Shown: in pieces, positions 24,116 through 37,568 of the stretch
Position numbering within the stretch: the first letter of the stretch is position 1
Layout of the letters: every line of letters begins with the position of its first letter
Assembly (NCBI GenBank): GCA_944990035.1
Contig: CALYLX010000016.1
Span: 210,580 to 274,579, forward strand
Reading direction: 5' to 3'
DNA from: Clitopilus passeckerianus
Lineage: Eukaryota > Basidiomycota > Agaricomycetes > Agaricales > Entolomataceae
Length of the DNA stretch: 64,000 nt
The notes under the pieces: generated by a model
What the model was told of the DNA's origin: nothing
Database searches by the model: none
What the model saw: the letters and a program-made list of their open reading frames with translations, nothing else
Made by a program: the position numbers and the translations under genes

Positions 24116-24901
24116 TTTCCTAGTCGTGGGTTTGAGGATGTAGAGGTGAATGTGGGCGGATGATAAGAAGTGAAAGAACGAAGATTCTGTGGAATCTATG
24201 TTTTATAATCTTTGTTCATGTGGGATGATTGAGAATGACGATATTTCTGCCGGTAACCTGTGGATTGGTCATTCAGGAGACATGGAGTTGCCTGATCGGG
24301 GACTCGGACGTCTAAAATTATGCCGTCAATGCTGCCGAAAGTTAGACAGAAAGAGTGGATTGATGGGAAGAGAGTTTTGCAGAAAGCCCTCGCTCTACAT
24401 TGAGATTCTAAGTGCTAGATTTTTATCAGGTAATTCAAGGACCAGCTTTTGCAGTTTTGGGCCCAATCTATTTGCCTGGTATCTCGAGGGCCTGATGGCA
24501 TGCCCAGTCGATCACCATCACTGTCGAGAGTAACCTCGGAGAATTGGAGAAAAAGAGACTGAGCCCCTCTAACCGCATGGTCCAGAATCTTGGACGGAAA
24601 GTTTATGCGAAGCACCCGACATTGCTCAACTTCGGACTCTCCTGCCCTACTCTCACCTCTCGTGAAGACTTCCGAAGGTTATTGTGGTGACAACGTGTTA
24701 GGCTCTCGGAGGTTTAATTTGAGTTCTGGTGTCGGTTCATTCGAGTCATTAGCAAATGAAAGTGGAAGGGAGCCACGGCCCGGCATTCCGAAGCTGAGAT
24801 GAAGTATTTGCACTTGTGTGGCAAAGGCTTCTCGAAGCCTCGTTTCGGCTCTGCTCCGTTCTCCTGCCGTCATTCCAGTCAAGAGTGGCTCCTCGAACAC
24901 C
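24116..24901. other. Divergent intergenic between AKR and FAS1 genes
   Basis: Starts of two divergently transcribed genes 786 bp apart. An in-frame ATG at 24818 could extend the FAS1 gene upstream. No other gene seen. Confidence 0.4.
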
Positions 24902-25674
24902 ATGCGCCTTCAACTACTGACCGCTCTTCTCCTACCTTTCGTTTCATTTGCTTCGAAAGAGCAGCAAGTACCCATGTTCAGCGAGCAAAGCACGCCGTAT
25001 AGCCCTCAAATAACATCCAAGCCCTCCTTGGCGGATCTTTTGACAATCGAGAATTCTGCTTCAATCTTCTACTCTTATGCAAGAGAACTAGAGCTTAGTG
25101 CGAGACTGTCTGATCCTAACGCGCAAACGACGATATTTGTGCCGAGTAATCGAGCTGTTATGGCTCTTGCTAGGAAACCGTGAGTGTTGGTTTACTTGCA
25201 GATCCGCGACGGAGTTTGCAAACTGACATGGTTGGGGTTCTTTGTTACAGGCATGAAGGACCTACACCTCTTGAGGGAGATGATATCCACATATCCGAAG
25301 TGGAATTTGACAAGAGGTCGAAGAAGAATGTTGAGAGATGGATTTCTGCACACTTCGTTTCCGTATGTTGTCGTCATGATGCTTGCTTTGAGATGTTGCT
25401 CACTTGTTCTTGCAGGAAACGCTGACGAACCTAGAGGCCGGAGAATACCCCACACTTCTGGATGGAAAGAAGATCAGGCTTGCACCTATCAGCAAGGCCG
25501 ATAGCTCGGCTCCTGCATGGAGCAGGCTGATCGTTGAGGATGGCATCCACATTACAGGAATGAAGGAGGTTAATTGCCTGCTCCACCACTCGTGCTATAC
25601 GTACTGATGCCGCTTCTGCACAGGGTTTGAACGGTGTACTATACTTCACCGATGGCACAATCCTATCTGCATGA
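24902..25674 (+). CDS. Secreted FAS1 (fasciclin-like) domain protein
   Basis: Exons 24902-25179, 25251-25362, 25416-25568, 25624-25674; 197 aa. A signal peptide (MRLQLLTALLLPFVSFAS) leads into a single FAS1 domain. The domain start is SLADLLTIENSASIFYSYAR, the H1-like box is AQTTIFVPSNRAVMAL, and the H2/YH-like end is IIVEDGIHITGMKE-type followed by GLNGVLYFTDGTIL. FAS1 proteins act in adhesion or at the cell surface and vacuole; similar short single-domain forms are widespread in fungi. I chose the ATG at 24902, not the in-frame ATG at 24818, because only the former gives a normal signal peptide at the extreme N-terminus. Confidence 0.8.
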
Positions 25675-26551
25675 CGTCGATCCTATCTACGGACTACCAT
25701 TTTCTACCTCATGTACTCGTATCTTGGCTTTTAATATCATATACCATGCTATCACCGAAGATCTCCCTTGCCAAATTTTCATGTTTTTCGTCGTCTCCCC
25801 CTCATCTTGTTCACCTTGACCGTTTCCCTCATGTTCTCCTGCACCTTTGTTCACGTTTTTCGAACATTCCTCGATCGTCTACACATTCCGTAGGACTACC
25901 GAACGAGGCCGCAATCATTCCCTAGGCCATCGTGCCACGCTTGCTCATGAAGTCGAAATTTACCTTTCTGCTTGTTCAGCAGCCGTTGTTGCGATTCCTC
26001 AGCATCCCCCTCGACTATTGGCACTACGGACCGAAATTTCTTACACCCTTGATGTGACTCTGATGTGATGAACATGCATCCCCACTTGCCGCCACTTCAT
26101 AATTTATGCACAAAGTTTTTCGGTACGCACTTTGGCTCCGCTGTCAATGCGTCGCACATCGCGTTAAATTCGACGACCATACCAACTGTCGGATTTTCCA
26201 GCGTTATCGTCAAAACAGCTTAGCTCAATTCGGTTAGGGTGATGTGAAGATGTCTGTGGGTCGTCATTGGGGTGACCTGCATCGTGCCTGCCACGAGGCC
26301 GCTACTCCGACACCTAACAGTAGCCCATCTCTTATCATAAGCACCCCAGGTTCTCCTTGAACCTCCACCACCACCGTCTCGTACTGGTGGCTACACGCTT
26401 ATACTTCTGGGGGAAGCAAGCGGCTGGAGGAGAAGTTCATTAAGTGCAACTTCCTTCTTAGCCTTCTTCCATCCGAGAACGGCAGTATTCGTGCAAGCAT
26501 TCGACTTGACTCGCCTCGACTCGACAGCTCGAACCGTCTGATTTGACCGGC
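25675..26551. other. Intergenic, pyrimidine-rich in places
   Basis: No gene recognised between the FAS1 gene and the Cys-rich gene; the last 200 bp are the presumed promoter of the latter. Confidence 0.4.
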
Positions 26552-27930
26552 ATGGCTTCCGCGTCCCCTCCTTCGAGAAACTGGATTCACGCTAGGAATG
26601 CAAGTGGTTCGTATAGGACCATGACCCCAGGAGCGTCGTCGCCCTTGTCAACGAGCTACCCAGCCACGAGCTACCCAGGCAGGACCGCAAGTCCGTACCA
26701 GGACCCCCGATGGCCCTCATACTACGCTCGTCCTCCACCTCAGCGCTCATCCACGATGACGCCCGGTCCGTATGTAGCAGGGAAACCGAAACCCATTCCC
26801 ATCCCGAGCCGACACTTTTCTGCTACGCCCGCGCCGGCACCTGTTCGACGAGTCTCTGTATCGTCTGTTCCTCGCCCTGCCTCAACTCGCCCGGTGGAGA
26901 CGCCCAAGCCGCCTCCGTCGGATTGGACGAATCCGTTTAGGGACCTCGTTTATTACAGGCAGCTGGTTGCTGGAAATAGGAGGTGCTGCATCTGTGCTCG
27001 CACCCTAGCAGTCGTAAGTTTCTTTCCCCGCATTATCTGCACCACCTTCGTTTCGTTAACCTGTTCCTTCCTGCCCAGAATCCGACCATTACCATGAACG
27101 CGGATCCGACCAGGCTGACCCATGTCAGTTGCCCCGACTGCCGCATTATCCAATGCCGGGGCTGTTCATCTCAACGACCAGGCTGCACCCCGCACTGCTC
27201 ATCAGAGACCAACTGCGACGCACTGGACTGCTGTCCCGAAGTGCGCGCTATAGTCGTGTTCGAAGCGCTGAGCGAATTCGATAAGGGCTTCTGCGCGCGC
27301 TCTGCGTCTCTGTCGCAGACTGACACGTGGCCGATCCCCGCTGAAGAGCGGGAGAGCTTCCTCGACTTAGCGCTCTCCCATACGGACCGTAAGGTCTCCG
27401 AAGGATTCGGAAAGCTCATGCTCAGGACGTTGTGCATCGTCTACGACTGCCTCGTCCCGCGTCGCCAGGATATCCAGTCTTACAAACTCCACGACTCCAT
27501 TCGATCGCTGCTAGCCAGCTCGTTCTTGTTTGAAGCCATACATTCGTTCCTTGCACATCGACTTTACGACAACTGGGTTGTCTACGGGAAAACGTACGGG
27601 TCCCTCATGGCGCTCATTAGGGAGCTTGGGAACCGCAGGAGTTTGAGGGATTTGGTAGCAAAGCCCCTACCCCGCATCGACGAGTCGTCAGGCGTACAGG
27701 TGTGCGTCTTGTATCATCAGGAGCCGGGCACCATCTGGGTCAGCTCGACGCTGCACTCGATCACCCTGCTAGATGCCGCTTTAGAGAAGCGTTCCTTGAA
27801 GGAAATCATCAAGTTGGAGACAATGCTCAGTGAGAAGGGAGAGAAGAAGCTGGCGGAGACAGCTGCACGGATTCGGCAATTCTTTCATGAACTTACTGTC
27901 GTTAAGTTACTCGGACCAACCTCCTCTTAA
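26552..27930 (+). CDS. Cys-rich protein with Pro/Ser-rich N-terminus, function unknown
   Basis: Exons 26552-27013 and 27079-27930; 437 aa. Residues 1-120 are Pro/Ser/Thr/Arg-rich and probably disordered. A dense Cys/His region at about 147-205 follows: CCIC, then CPDC, CRGC, a CxPHC pair, and a terminal CC within about 55 residues. Its spacing suggests two or three zinc sites, loosely reminiscent of RING/IBR-type modules. The remaining 230 residues look helical. I do not recognise the family. The start is the first ATG in frame; an upstream TTG-extended frame has no ATG. AATAAA at 27940, ten bases after the stop region, is a likely poly(A) signal. Confidence 0.75.
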
Positions 27931-28774
27931 TTTCTTTCTAATAAAGATATACTCACCTCGCATTGCATTGCTCTCGGCTGCAATTCCTGTACTTGATACT
28001 ATATCATGCACACCCACTCGCTCGACACCATATTTGCATTAGGGTTTCGGCACTCCATTCATGCAGGCTGGAGTTGTATTACTACCAACCCCCCACTCTC
28101 GTTCATTCCTTTACGACTTACCTACGATTACATATGTACTTGTGTGTACGATATGATATTGGCTTCTCTGTCTGTTGACCAGTAATGTGATTTTTTAACG
28201 AAGGAAACGAAGAATCAGGCTACTTTGGAGACGAAGGACCGGTTTTCCACATAAAGGTCTGCAGGGGCTGGGGCCACAACTTCTTCCGACACGGTAGGGT
28301 CATTAATATAGACCGGGGAGATGGAAAACGTACCCTCGTTTTGAGAGGCGCCGAATCATTGTCGCTCAGCAGACGCGACGTATTACGTCGATCCCTGGCG
28401 CAAGCACATGTTAGTACACGAGGCGGGATTCCATCTCATGTCCTTTTCATTCGGCATCGCCTTTGTTCTTGAAGATAAGCTTCCCGAGATCCTGAGACGA
28501 GGGGAAGCACCCAAGAGGCTTGTTCCATGTAGGTCAAACATGAAACTGCGTCAGTTTATGACCTGGTTCGATTCTCTAACGGAAAAGCCATATCGTTCTG
28601 CCGACCTGCTTCTTGGACTATTCAGCACAGCCGTTTCGACAAGGTATTTTTGAATGGGCACACGAAATGGAAATAGGTGAGAGAAGTTGGATATTAAAGA
28701 AGTGTATTGCACGTTTTCTTCTAGTATTGCTACGTAGTAGAGCATGTAAATGAAGCCTGCATGACGATGCGAAT
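27931..28774. other. Convergent intergenic
   Basis: Lies between the 3' ends of the Cys-rich gene (+) and the complex I gene (-). An 81-codon open frame at 28408-28653 has no recognisable family. Confidence 0.4.
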
Positions 28775-30863
<2,089 letters not shown>

Positions 30864-30991
30864 GCTCGACGTTCTAAACAGCGACGAGAGAAACCGGAAT
30901 TTGGCGAGTTGAGTGACGTGACAAAAACATCACACTTAGCGTGACACCTCGTTACGTCGGCAGCCAGTGAAAGCGTCCGAATTTCAATGCC
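30864..30991. promoter_or_regulatory. Short bidirectional promoter between complex I and MRH genes
   Basis: Only 128 bp separate the two start codons, so one compact region must drive both. It contains TGACGTGA (about 30913-30920) and TTACGTCG (about 30953-30960), CRE/ATF-like half-palindromes. Binding by a bZIP factor is inferred. Confidence 0.5.
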
Positions 30992-32384
30992 ATGCTCTGG
31001 TTAACCGTCGCGTTCTTCCTCTTTGTAGGCTGCTTTGCTGCCGACGAACCCTGTACGGCCCATTCTGACGGAAAGTACTATGATATCAGCTCGCTGAAGG
31101 CAAGGTATGCTGGTTGGTCACACATTGCTCCCGCAGTTGCTAACTGGAATGACTTCATAGCAAGGACTATGAGTTCAAAAGTCCAGAGGGCCGCACCTTC
31201 AGCATCAATGCATGCAGATCCCCGGTGAAGGAGACATTTGGGCTCAAAGATATGGCAGGCGTTGAGATTGGTGGGGTGGTCAGACGAGACCATGGAGACT
31301 TTGCAATCGGGTATGGAACGGCCTCTTTCCGTCTGACTATCTGCAAATGACTGACCCCTGGCTTCTGCTGTTTCCAGAAAACTGAACACAACTCTTGGTG
31401 TTCAAGATTCTCGACCACGTCTAACATTATCTGACGGCTCCAAATGCAAAACGAAATCTGGGGAAACGGACATTCGTGCCTCAACAGTCATCGAATTCGT
31501 CTGTGATACTTCAGTGTATGGCGCCGGCTCCCCTCGTCTCGTAGGTCAGCTACCTCCCGGGCCCGATGAGGAAGCTTGTGCTTTCTTCATCGAATGGCGA
31601 ACACATGTCAGTTGCTGCGGAATGTCTTCTCTCAACTTGACCTGACGTTCGTTGATTCAGGTCGCTTGTCCAACGAATGAACCTGGAGGTGCATGGGGTT
31701 TCTTTGCTTTCCTGATAGTAACGTACGTGCTTGCAATTTCCTTTTGTCCAGACAACCTCTAACTGGTGACGCAGAATACTCTCATTCGCCCTGCTTTACC
31801 TTGTTACCGGCACTCTTTACAACCGCTTCATTCTACAACTCCGGGGAATCGACCAAATACCACAATTCTCCCTGGAGAGCATGAAGTACCATGCACAAGA
31901 GGCCTTCGACTGGTTGAAAGACATGGTCTTCGTTCTGCGCAGCAACTATGGGCCATCCGCAGGCTCAGGCTATACTCCTGCCAACACCAACGGCTTCCAA
32001 ACCCCCTTCTCCGGAGGCACGGCGAGCTCTGCGGGTATCAACCCCGTCAGCCACCAGACACAGGTTGCCAATCTTACCAATCACCCGAGCGAGACAAGTG
32101 GTCAGTTTGTCCGACCTCACATCCCTCGGAGCACCTCTCAGCGAGGGAGCGCAATCAACCCCGTATCACATCAAGCGCAAATATCTCCACCCGCTGCCGA
32201 GCCAGCACCCCAAGCGTTAGTCGACCTTCCATCCAAGAAGCGACCCAAGCCACTCGATATCGAGAGCCAAGAGCACGAGCGAGAATTCATGCTTGGCGAT
32301 GATGAAGGAGAGGAACTTGTAGAGCAAGGCTCGAGCCAGCCACCTCCACAGGTGACGAAGCCACAGTCTCAAGGTGCAGCCTAA
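30992..32384 (+). CDS. MRH-domain (mannose 6-phosphate receptor-like) type I membrane protein
   Basis: Exons 30992-31104, 31161-31310, 31378-31606, 31661-31722, 31775-32384; 387 aa. Signal peptide MLWLTVAFFLFVGCFAAD. The lumenal MRH-like domain (about 20-165) has paired cysteines and typical strands: VEIGGVVRRDHGDFAIG, LTLSDGSKCK, STVIEFVCDTS and ACAFFIEWRTHVACP. One transmembrane segment (about 182-206, FFAFLIVTILSFALLYLVTG) and a cytosolic tail of about 180 residues rich in Pro, Gln and Ser follow; the tail ends in an acidic patch (LGDDEGEELVE). Such proteins sort cargo between Golgi and endosome/vacuole (Mrl1 type), and Atg27 has the same architecture. I cannot decide between these. Confidence 0.82.
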
Positions 32385-34530
32385 AGCCACCTTCTGGAAA
32401 TTCGCAATCTAGAGAAAGACGATCTTGGAGCCGTGGCTGTTTGTCTTAGGACTTTTTCGCTATTTGTTCGCTATGTGGAATTTCTGGCTCGAGAACGACT
32501 TCGTAATTTATTCGTAATATGCCAATAGACAATCCTATATTTGAAACACCTTGTCCACCGCACCAGAGTTACTCGCTGCTTGCCCTCTTGCAAGTTCGTG
32601 GTAGAGTACAGTCAGCAGAACCCGAGAACGCCACTTCTTTCCTTTTGTGGTCTGATTTGGACCATCTAACTATGAGTCTGAAGATCGGCACCGAGAACGA
32701 GCAGAGCTACGAGTATCTCGGAAACGAGCTCAGATGGACATCCTTTCCCAAGAGCCTCAGGGCTCAACATCAAAGTACCGCGAACCCCGATCGCCCGAGG
32801 ACTTTGCGCGCATGGTCATCTCAGCTCGAATGTATTCCTGGAACTCTCCTTTGGTGCGCAGCCGCATTGAGGTCAGGCACCTGGAGAATTCCGAGAAAAG
32901 ACCAGTTCGTCGTCGAAGACCTGAAATTGTCAGGATGGTGGAGCGATCCGTCTCTCGCTCGAATGGTAACATGACCCCATGCAAATCTCAGATGTAAATC
33001 CTGACCATCAAATGCGGTGAAGTTCGGACCAGAGCAACCGGTAAGGATAGAGAAAATATGGGGTGTCCAAAGCGCCGATCGGGTAGATATGGGATGGAAG
33101 GTGAAGGATGATCGGGTTGGTTGTAGGTGCTGTGATGTCACCATGGGTAGACCATAGCTCGAAACGAAAACTTCACCTAGAACCTCGGTCTCCGGCGAAT
33201 GTTTAGTGAGCGAGCCCTTATGGCAGCTTGACCGCAAATAACCTATCATCCGTGAATCGACGAAATTAGGGGGTGGCAAGATGTCAAAACCCTGAGAATG
33301 GACACACCACTGGCGGCACAATATACCTGTCAAAGGGTTTTATTTTCTGTGGTCGCTCTTTCGCATCGGCTGTGGGTGAATATTAGACGTCATAATCGAT
33401 CCTACGGGTCGGGAATGATTGACCGTTCACGAAGTGAATTAGTTGTGAAGGAGCGTGGCGCAACTTTGGACAATCAATTGTGGCCACCCTGAAGTCAAGG
33501 ATCCCAGCAAAAGGGGAAAGCATGGGGTGATCTATAAACAGTACCCCGCCACGAGCTACGCGACCAGATTAGGTGAGGTAAGGGAGAGTAGCTGCTTACT
33601 GCTTTTCCGAGGAGATTGTAGACAATTCAAAGAGTTGCTCGTTGTGACCGCGGGCGTTTCATCACCTTCATTAAGACGAAGCGAATGAATACGCGAGTAA
33701 CCTTGCAATGGTCGTCCTCGGAAAGTAGCGTCATTCGTGGTAGTATGAACCAGTTTCGCCTGTTCAAGCCGGCCAAACCAGGTTTTTTGTTGACGACTAA
33801 CGGTCCGAACCAGTTCCAAGTAAAATGGAAACTTGAGCAGGATTTCATCACGGGGAAATCCATTCTCCTCTGCCCAGCTGAGCGTCGAGACATAGCCTTA
33901 AATATTTTACCACCAGCGGCTCAGTTAATCACTACCTCAAGCTGGCTAAAGAGTTAGGTGGAGTGCATACATATTGTGTGCGCACATTTGCATCCGTTCA
34001 TCATCAGATTCCGTCAGCTGGTATCACAGACACACGTCAGCGAGGGCATATATCTCGAAGGAGTGTCCCTGAGCCATTGACCAGTTTCTCGGCGAGAACA
34101 ATCTGTCAGCGCCGGGAGTACCACATGCGGGCTTTGCGCAGGTGAATCCTACCGACTGATATTTCGATGAGTTCGGAGGGATTCGCCATGACATGTTCGA
34201 CGCATGCAATATGATTCCCATGGGTCAAACCCCCAGGTGACATTGCTAGAGACGCCCGATAAGCCGATCGCCCCGAGAACCCGGATAGCAGCAGATCACC
34301 CGGGTAAGTTCACCTTCAGTTCGAGCTCTGTAGCGGCTTGCATCCAAAAGTATTGACTGGCAACTGTACGAAGTGCCGCTGCAAGGCGCTTGATCCCTTG
34401 ATTGCTTACGTCTATCAAATTACTCAGCCACGTGGAGTGTTGCCAGACGTCCAGCAGCCAATCTTTGATTTTTACGTCGTTGAAGAGCGCTACCTAGGCT
34501 GATTTCTTTGGTAGAAAATAAGGCTGTCAA
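32385..34530. other. 2.1 kb without a firm gene
   Basis: An open frame ending near 32995 (about 32665-32995, + strand, Arg/Glu/Ser-rich, including SRKRAQMDILSQEP) could be a small orphan gene but has no recognisable domain. The rest shows only short unrelated frames. Confidence 0.35.
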
Positions 34531-35760
34531 ATGTCCAATCCAATTCTGCGGTCCGTCTGTCACGCAATGGAGCGTATCGCCCCACTTCGACTTGCTGAAA
34601 GCTGGGATAATGTTTGGAATGTCATCTGCTCCCGTTTTCCGTAACTCACAAAGTCTCTGGGCCATCAGGTTGGTTTGCTTCTAGGTATCTGGATCTTGTG
34701 CAAGGTTCTGTCAGGCTTGGACTCACGCGCCTGGACCTGTGTCAGAATCACCCGCACCAAGTCCAGCGAACAAACGTGTTCTTCTCACCATCGAGTTTGT
34801 GTCCAGATTTTGATCGACGATTGACAGGGTACTCACGTACTTGCCTTGCATAGTCTAACGACTGCTGTCTTGAACGAGGCGGCTGCCAACAAGACATCAG
34901 TTATCGTCTCGTACCACCCACCCATCTTCCGGGGCCTCAAGTCTTTGACTCTGGGAAATCCTTTGCAGACGTCGTTGCTTAAATGTGCAGCGCAGGGCAT
35001 CTCGATCTACAGTCCTCATACCGCGCTTGACTCTGTGTGGGACGGGGTCAATGACTGGCTTGCCCAGGGCGTGTTGGGTGGAGATCGCGGGACAATTACT
35101 TCCCTTATCCGGGACAAGGTCAGTTCAACAGGGGTAAGTGAAGGTGGCGAGGGCCGATTGGTTACTTTTAATGCGCCAATTGCCCTCGACGACCTCGAGA
35201 AAAGAATCAAGGCCCACTTGAAACTCCCACAACGTAGGGCTTTCAAACACTTCCATGGAATACTCGGTATCTAATGACCGTTCCGCGTCATAGTTGAGGT
35301 TGGCTATGGTGAATCGCATGATGATCGACCACGACTGGCCAAATCAGTCGCCATTTGCGCTGGTTCAGGAGGTTCTATGCTCGCAGAAAAGGAAGCCGAT
35401 GTATATTTCACCGGCGAGATGTCTCATGTGAGTGGCAATCCAGATATCACGGAGATTGCTCGAATGTACGCCACAACTTACCCGCTGGTACCTGTATAGC
35501 ACGAGGTTCTCGCCGCGGTTGCGGCTGGAAAGCATGTCATACTGTGTGAGCCGCAATTTTTTTTTCTTCCGTGTTGGCCTCGACGGCGGCTAAACACGGG
35601 CCACTATCTGACAGGTGGTCACACCAATACGGAAAGAGGGTACCTGCCCCATCTTGCATCAAAGCTCAGCCGCCAACTCGCTGCTGATGAATCCCTGGCT
35701 GATGACACAGTCGAGGTAGTTGTCAGTCAGCAAGATAAACACCCTCTTCAGTTTGTGTAA
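34531..35760 (+). CDS. NIF3: NIF3-family protein (NGG1-interacting factor 3-like)
   Basis: Exons 34531-34611, 34669-34684, 34746-34794, 34854-35233, 35294-35427, 35500-35545, 35615-35760; 283 aa. The N-terminus reads MERIAPLRLAESWDN then VGLLLESP, the canonical NIF3 opening. The 16-nt exon 2 supplies VGLLL. Metal-ligand motifs of this dinuclear-metal family are present: VSYHPPIF, IYSPHTALD and CGHTNTERGYLPHL near the C-terminus, with Glu after His. NIF3 proteins are conserved in all domains of life; the biochemical role in fungi is unsettled (related to the GTP cyclohydrolase I type 2/YbgI fold). The start at 34531 is the first ATG after an in-frame TAA. Confidence 0.9.
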
Positions 35761-37568
35761 ACCCGTGGAACAGATTCTTGTATGTAATATTTACTCAACT
35801 CAATATAACCGTGGAACTGCACCACCAGAACGGCTATGAACTCATGTTGAGAAGTATTCTGGGTAAGCATGAATGTCCGCCATTGACCGTCCTCGAGTGA
35901 TTAATTGGGTATGTGTTCATATTGGACCAGGACGCCGAGGGATTCAATTGGTGCCATTGCTATGCAGAACCGCGAAAGCGACCCGTTTTTTTTTTCCTGT
36001 GGAGTGAAACCCTGGTTGAGATAGATCAAGACCCAGGCAACATGGTGACGGCGGGTTCCTTTTTCTTCCCGGTGTGAGCTAATACTTAATTTAAACGTAC
36101 CAAACATTCGTTCAACCAGGAAAAAGGATGTCCGATGCCACGGTAAGAAAAATAGAACATGCAACATTGGAAGAGTTGGGTAACGAACGGAAGGACACGA
36201 CCAATCCCAAGTCACCAGGAGAAGTCAATCCGGGATCCAAGCCTCAAATTCCTACCCACATCGTATGACCAGCAAAGAATAAAATTTCAGAGAGTGTGAA
36301 TAGATTCTCACTTGTTCCTCGTTTCGACATCGATCAAGAAGAGTTGCAGGCCTGGCATGCCTCGTCGGCCCTTCGTAGCCAAGAAACTTCCAAAGAGAGC
36401 ATTCGAACAACCCGGGTTGTCCCACGGAGCCAAAAAGTTACCGGTAAGAAGACGCTAATGGACCTTTCTCTATAGGAGAAGCATTCGGATGAAACAGGGT
36501 TAGCAATGAGAAATGAGTAGCACGACCTAGATTTTTACCATGGCGGTATAGAACATGCATCGTCATGCCCTGAAGGGGAAACGAAGGCGCTTCCGGGTAT
36601 ATTTCTGGAAGCCAAAGTAATTAAGAGAAGCAGCGACCTCGAGAAGCCTCCAAAGGAAGCATGTTGTTGAATTTCCGAGAATGGTGGGATCCTTTTTCCA
36701 GCTTTTTGCTCGAACGATCCGGACTGAGCGGCTCAAAAGTGACTAGTCAAGCGAGGGGGTTAGTCCACGGCGTATGTAGTATCGAACGACTTGAATATCG
36801 TGGGGAGGGACTCGGGTAAGTAATATGAGGGAGCAACGTTAGGTTTAATCTGACAAGATCAAGTCGTGTCAGCAACTCAATACCCCAATATCAGACGCAG
36901 TTTCAACGGATGAGAAGAATCCTCAGAAAGGATATCGCAGCAGCTGGGCATTGAGCAAAACGTTGATCGGAAGACCATATGACAGCACCCAGAAGGCATA
37001 AGCGGCCCAAGGGTATCAACACAGAATGCACCTGACGTTATTCTATTGGTGAAATTTCTGGGCCTGGCTCGACAGGGGGGTTTGACTTGGTTTGTGCTTT
37101 ACTGCGTAGATGAGCATTACGCTGGGACAGCATTTCTTCTCGGGTCTAACATGGAAGAAGCAGTAAATGATGCTGCTAATCATATCGCATTGATTGACAA
37201 GTCGTGAGTGCCTTCGGCCGACCGTACCATACGTTTGGATAGTGGAATCGAGAACGCTTTGTAGAGTTCCTCCGTAAGGCTAAAGAGCCCTGAGCGCATC
37301 ACCTGTCAAGTTTTTCGTCAAAGTTTCAAGATGAAGCAACAAGATAGGAAGAAGAATGGCTTCTAGGCCTAAGCGTGTTGTTTGTTCGTATTGACGCGTA
37401 ATTTGACCACGTGATCGAATCAACATGCGCGTCTGCCTTCAACCATGCAGTCACTGCCCCCCATTATCCAATCCAAAGTGCTCACTGTATCCTGTTGGTA
37501 GCTCGGTATGTGAGCCATGATACGCCAATGCACCTACTAATCTACTCCGAAGCAGCCTGTTGAACGAA
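35761..37568. other. 1.8 kb without a gene
   Basis: No coding signal stands out. It contains homopolymer T runs (about 35559-35567 and 35987-35996). An ATG at 37446 opens a short frame that does not join the downstream gene in phase. Confidence 0.4.
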
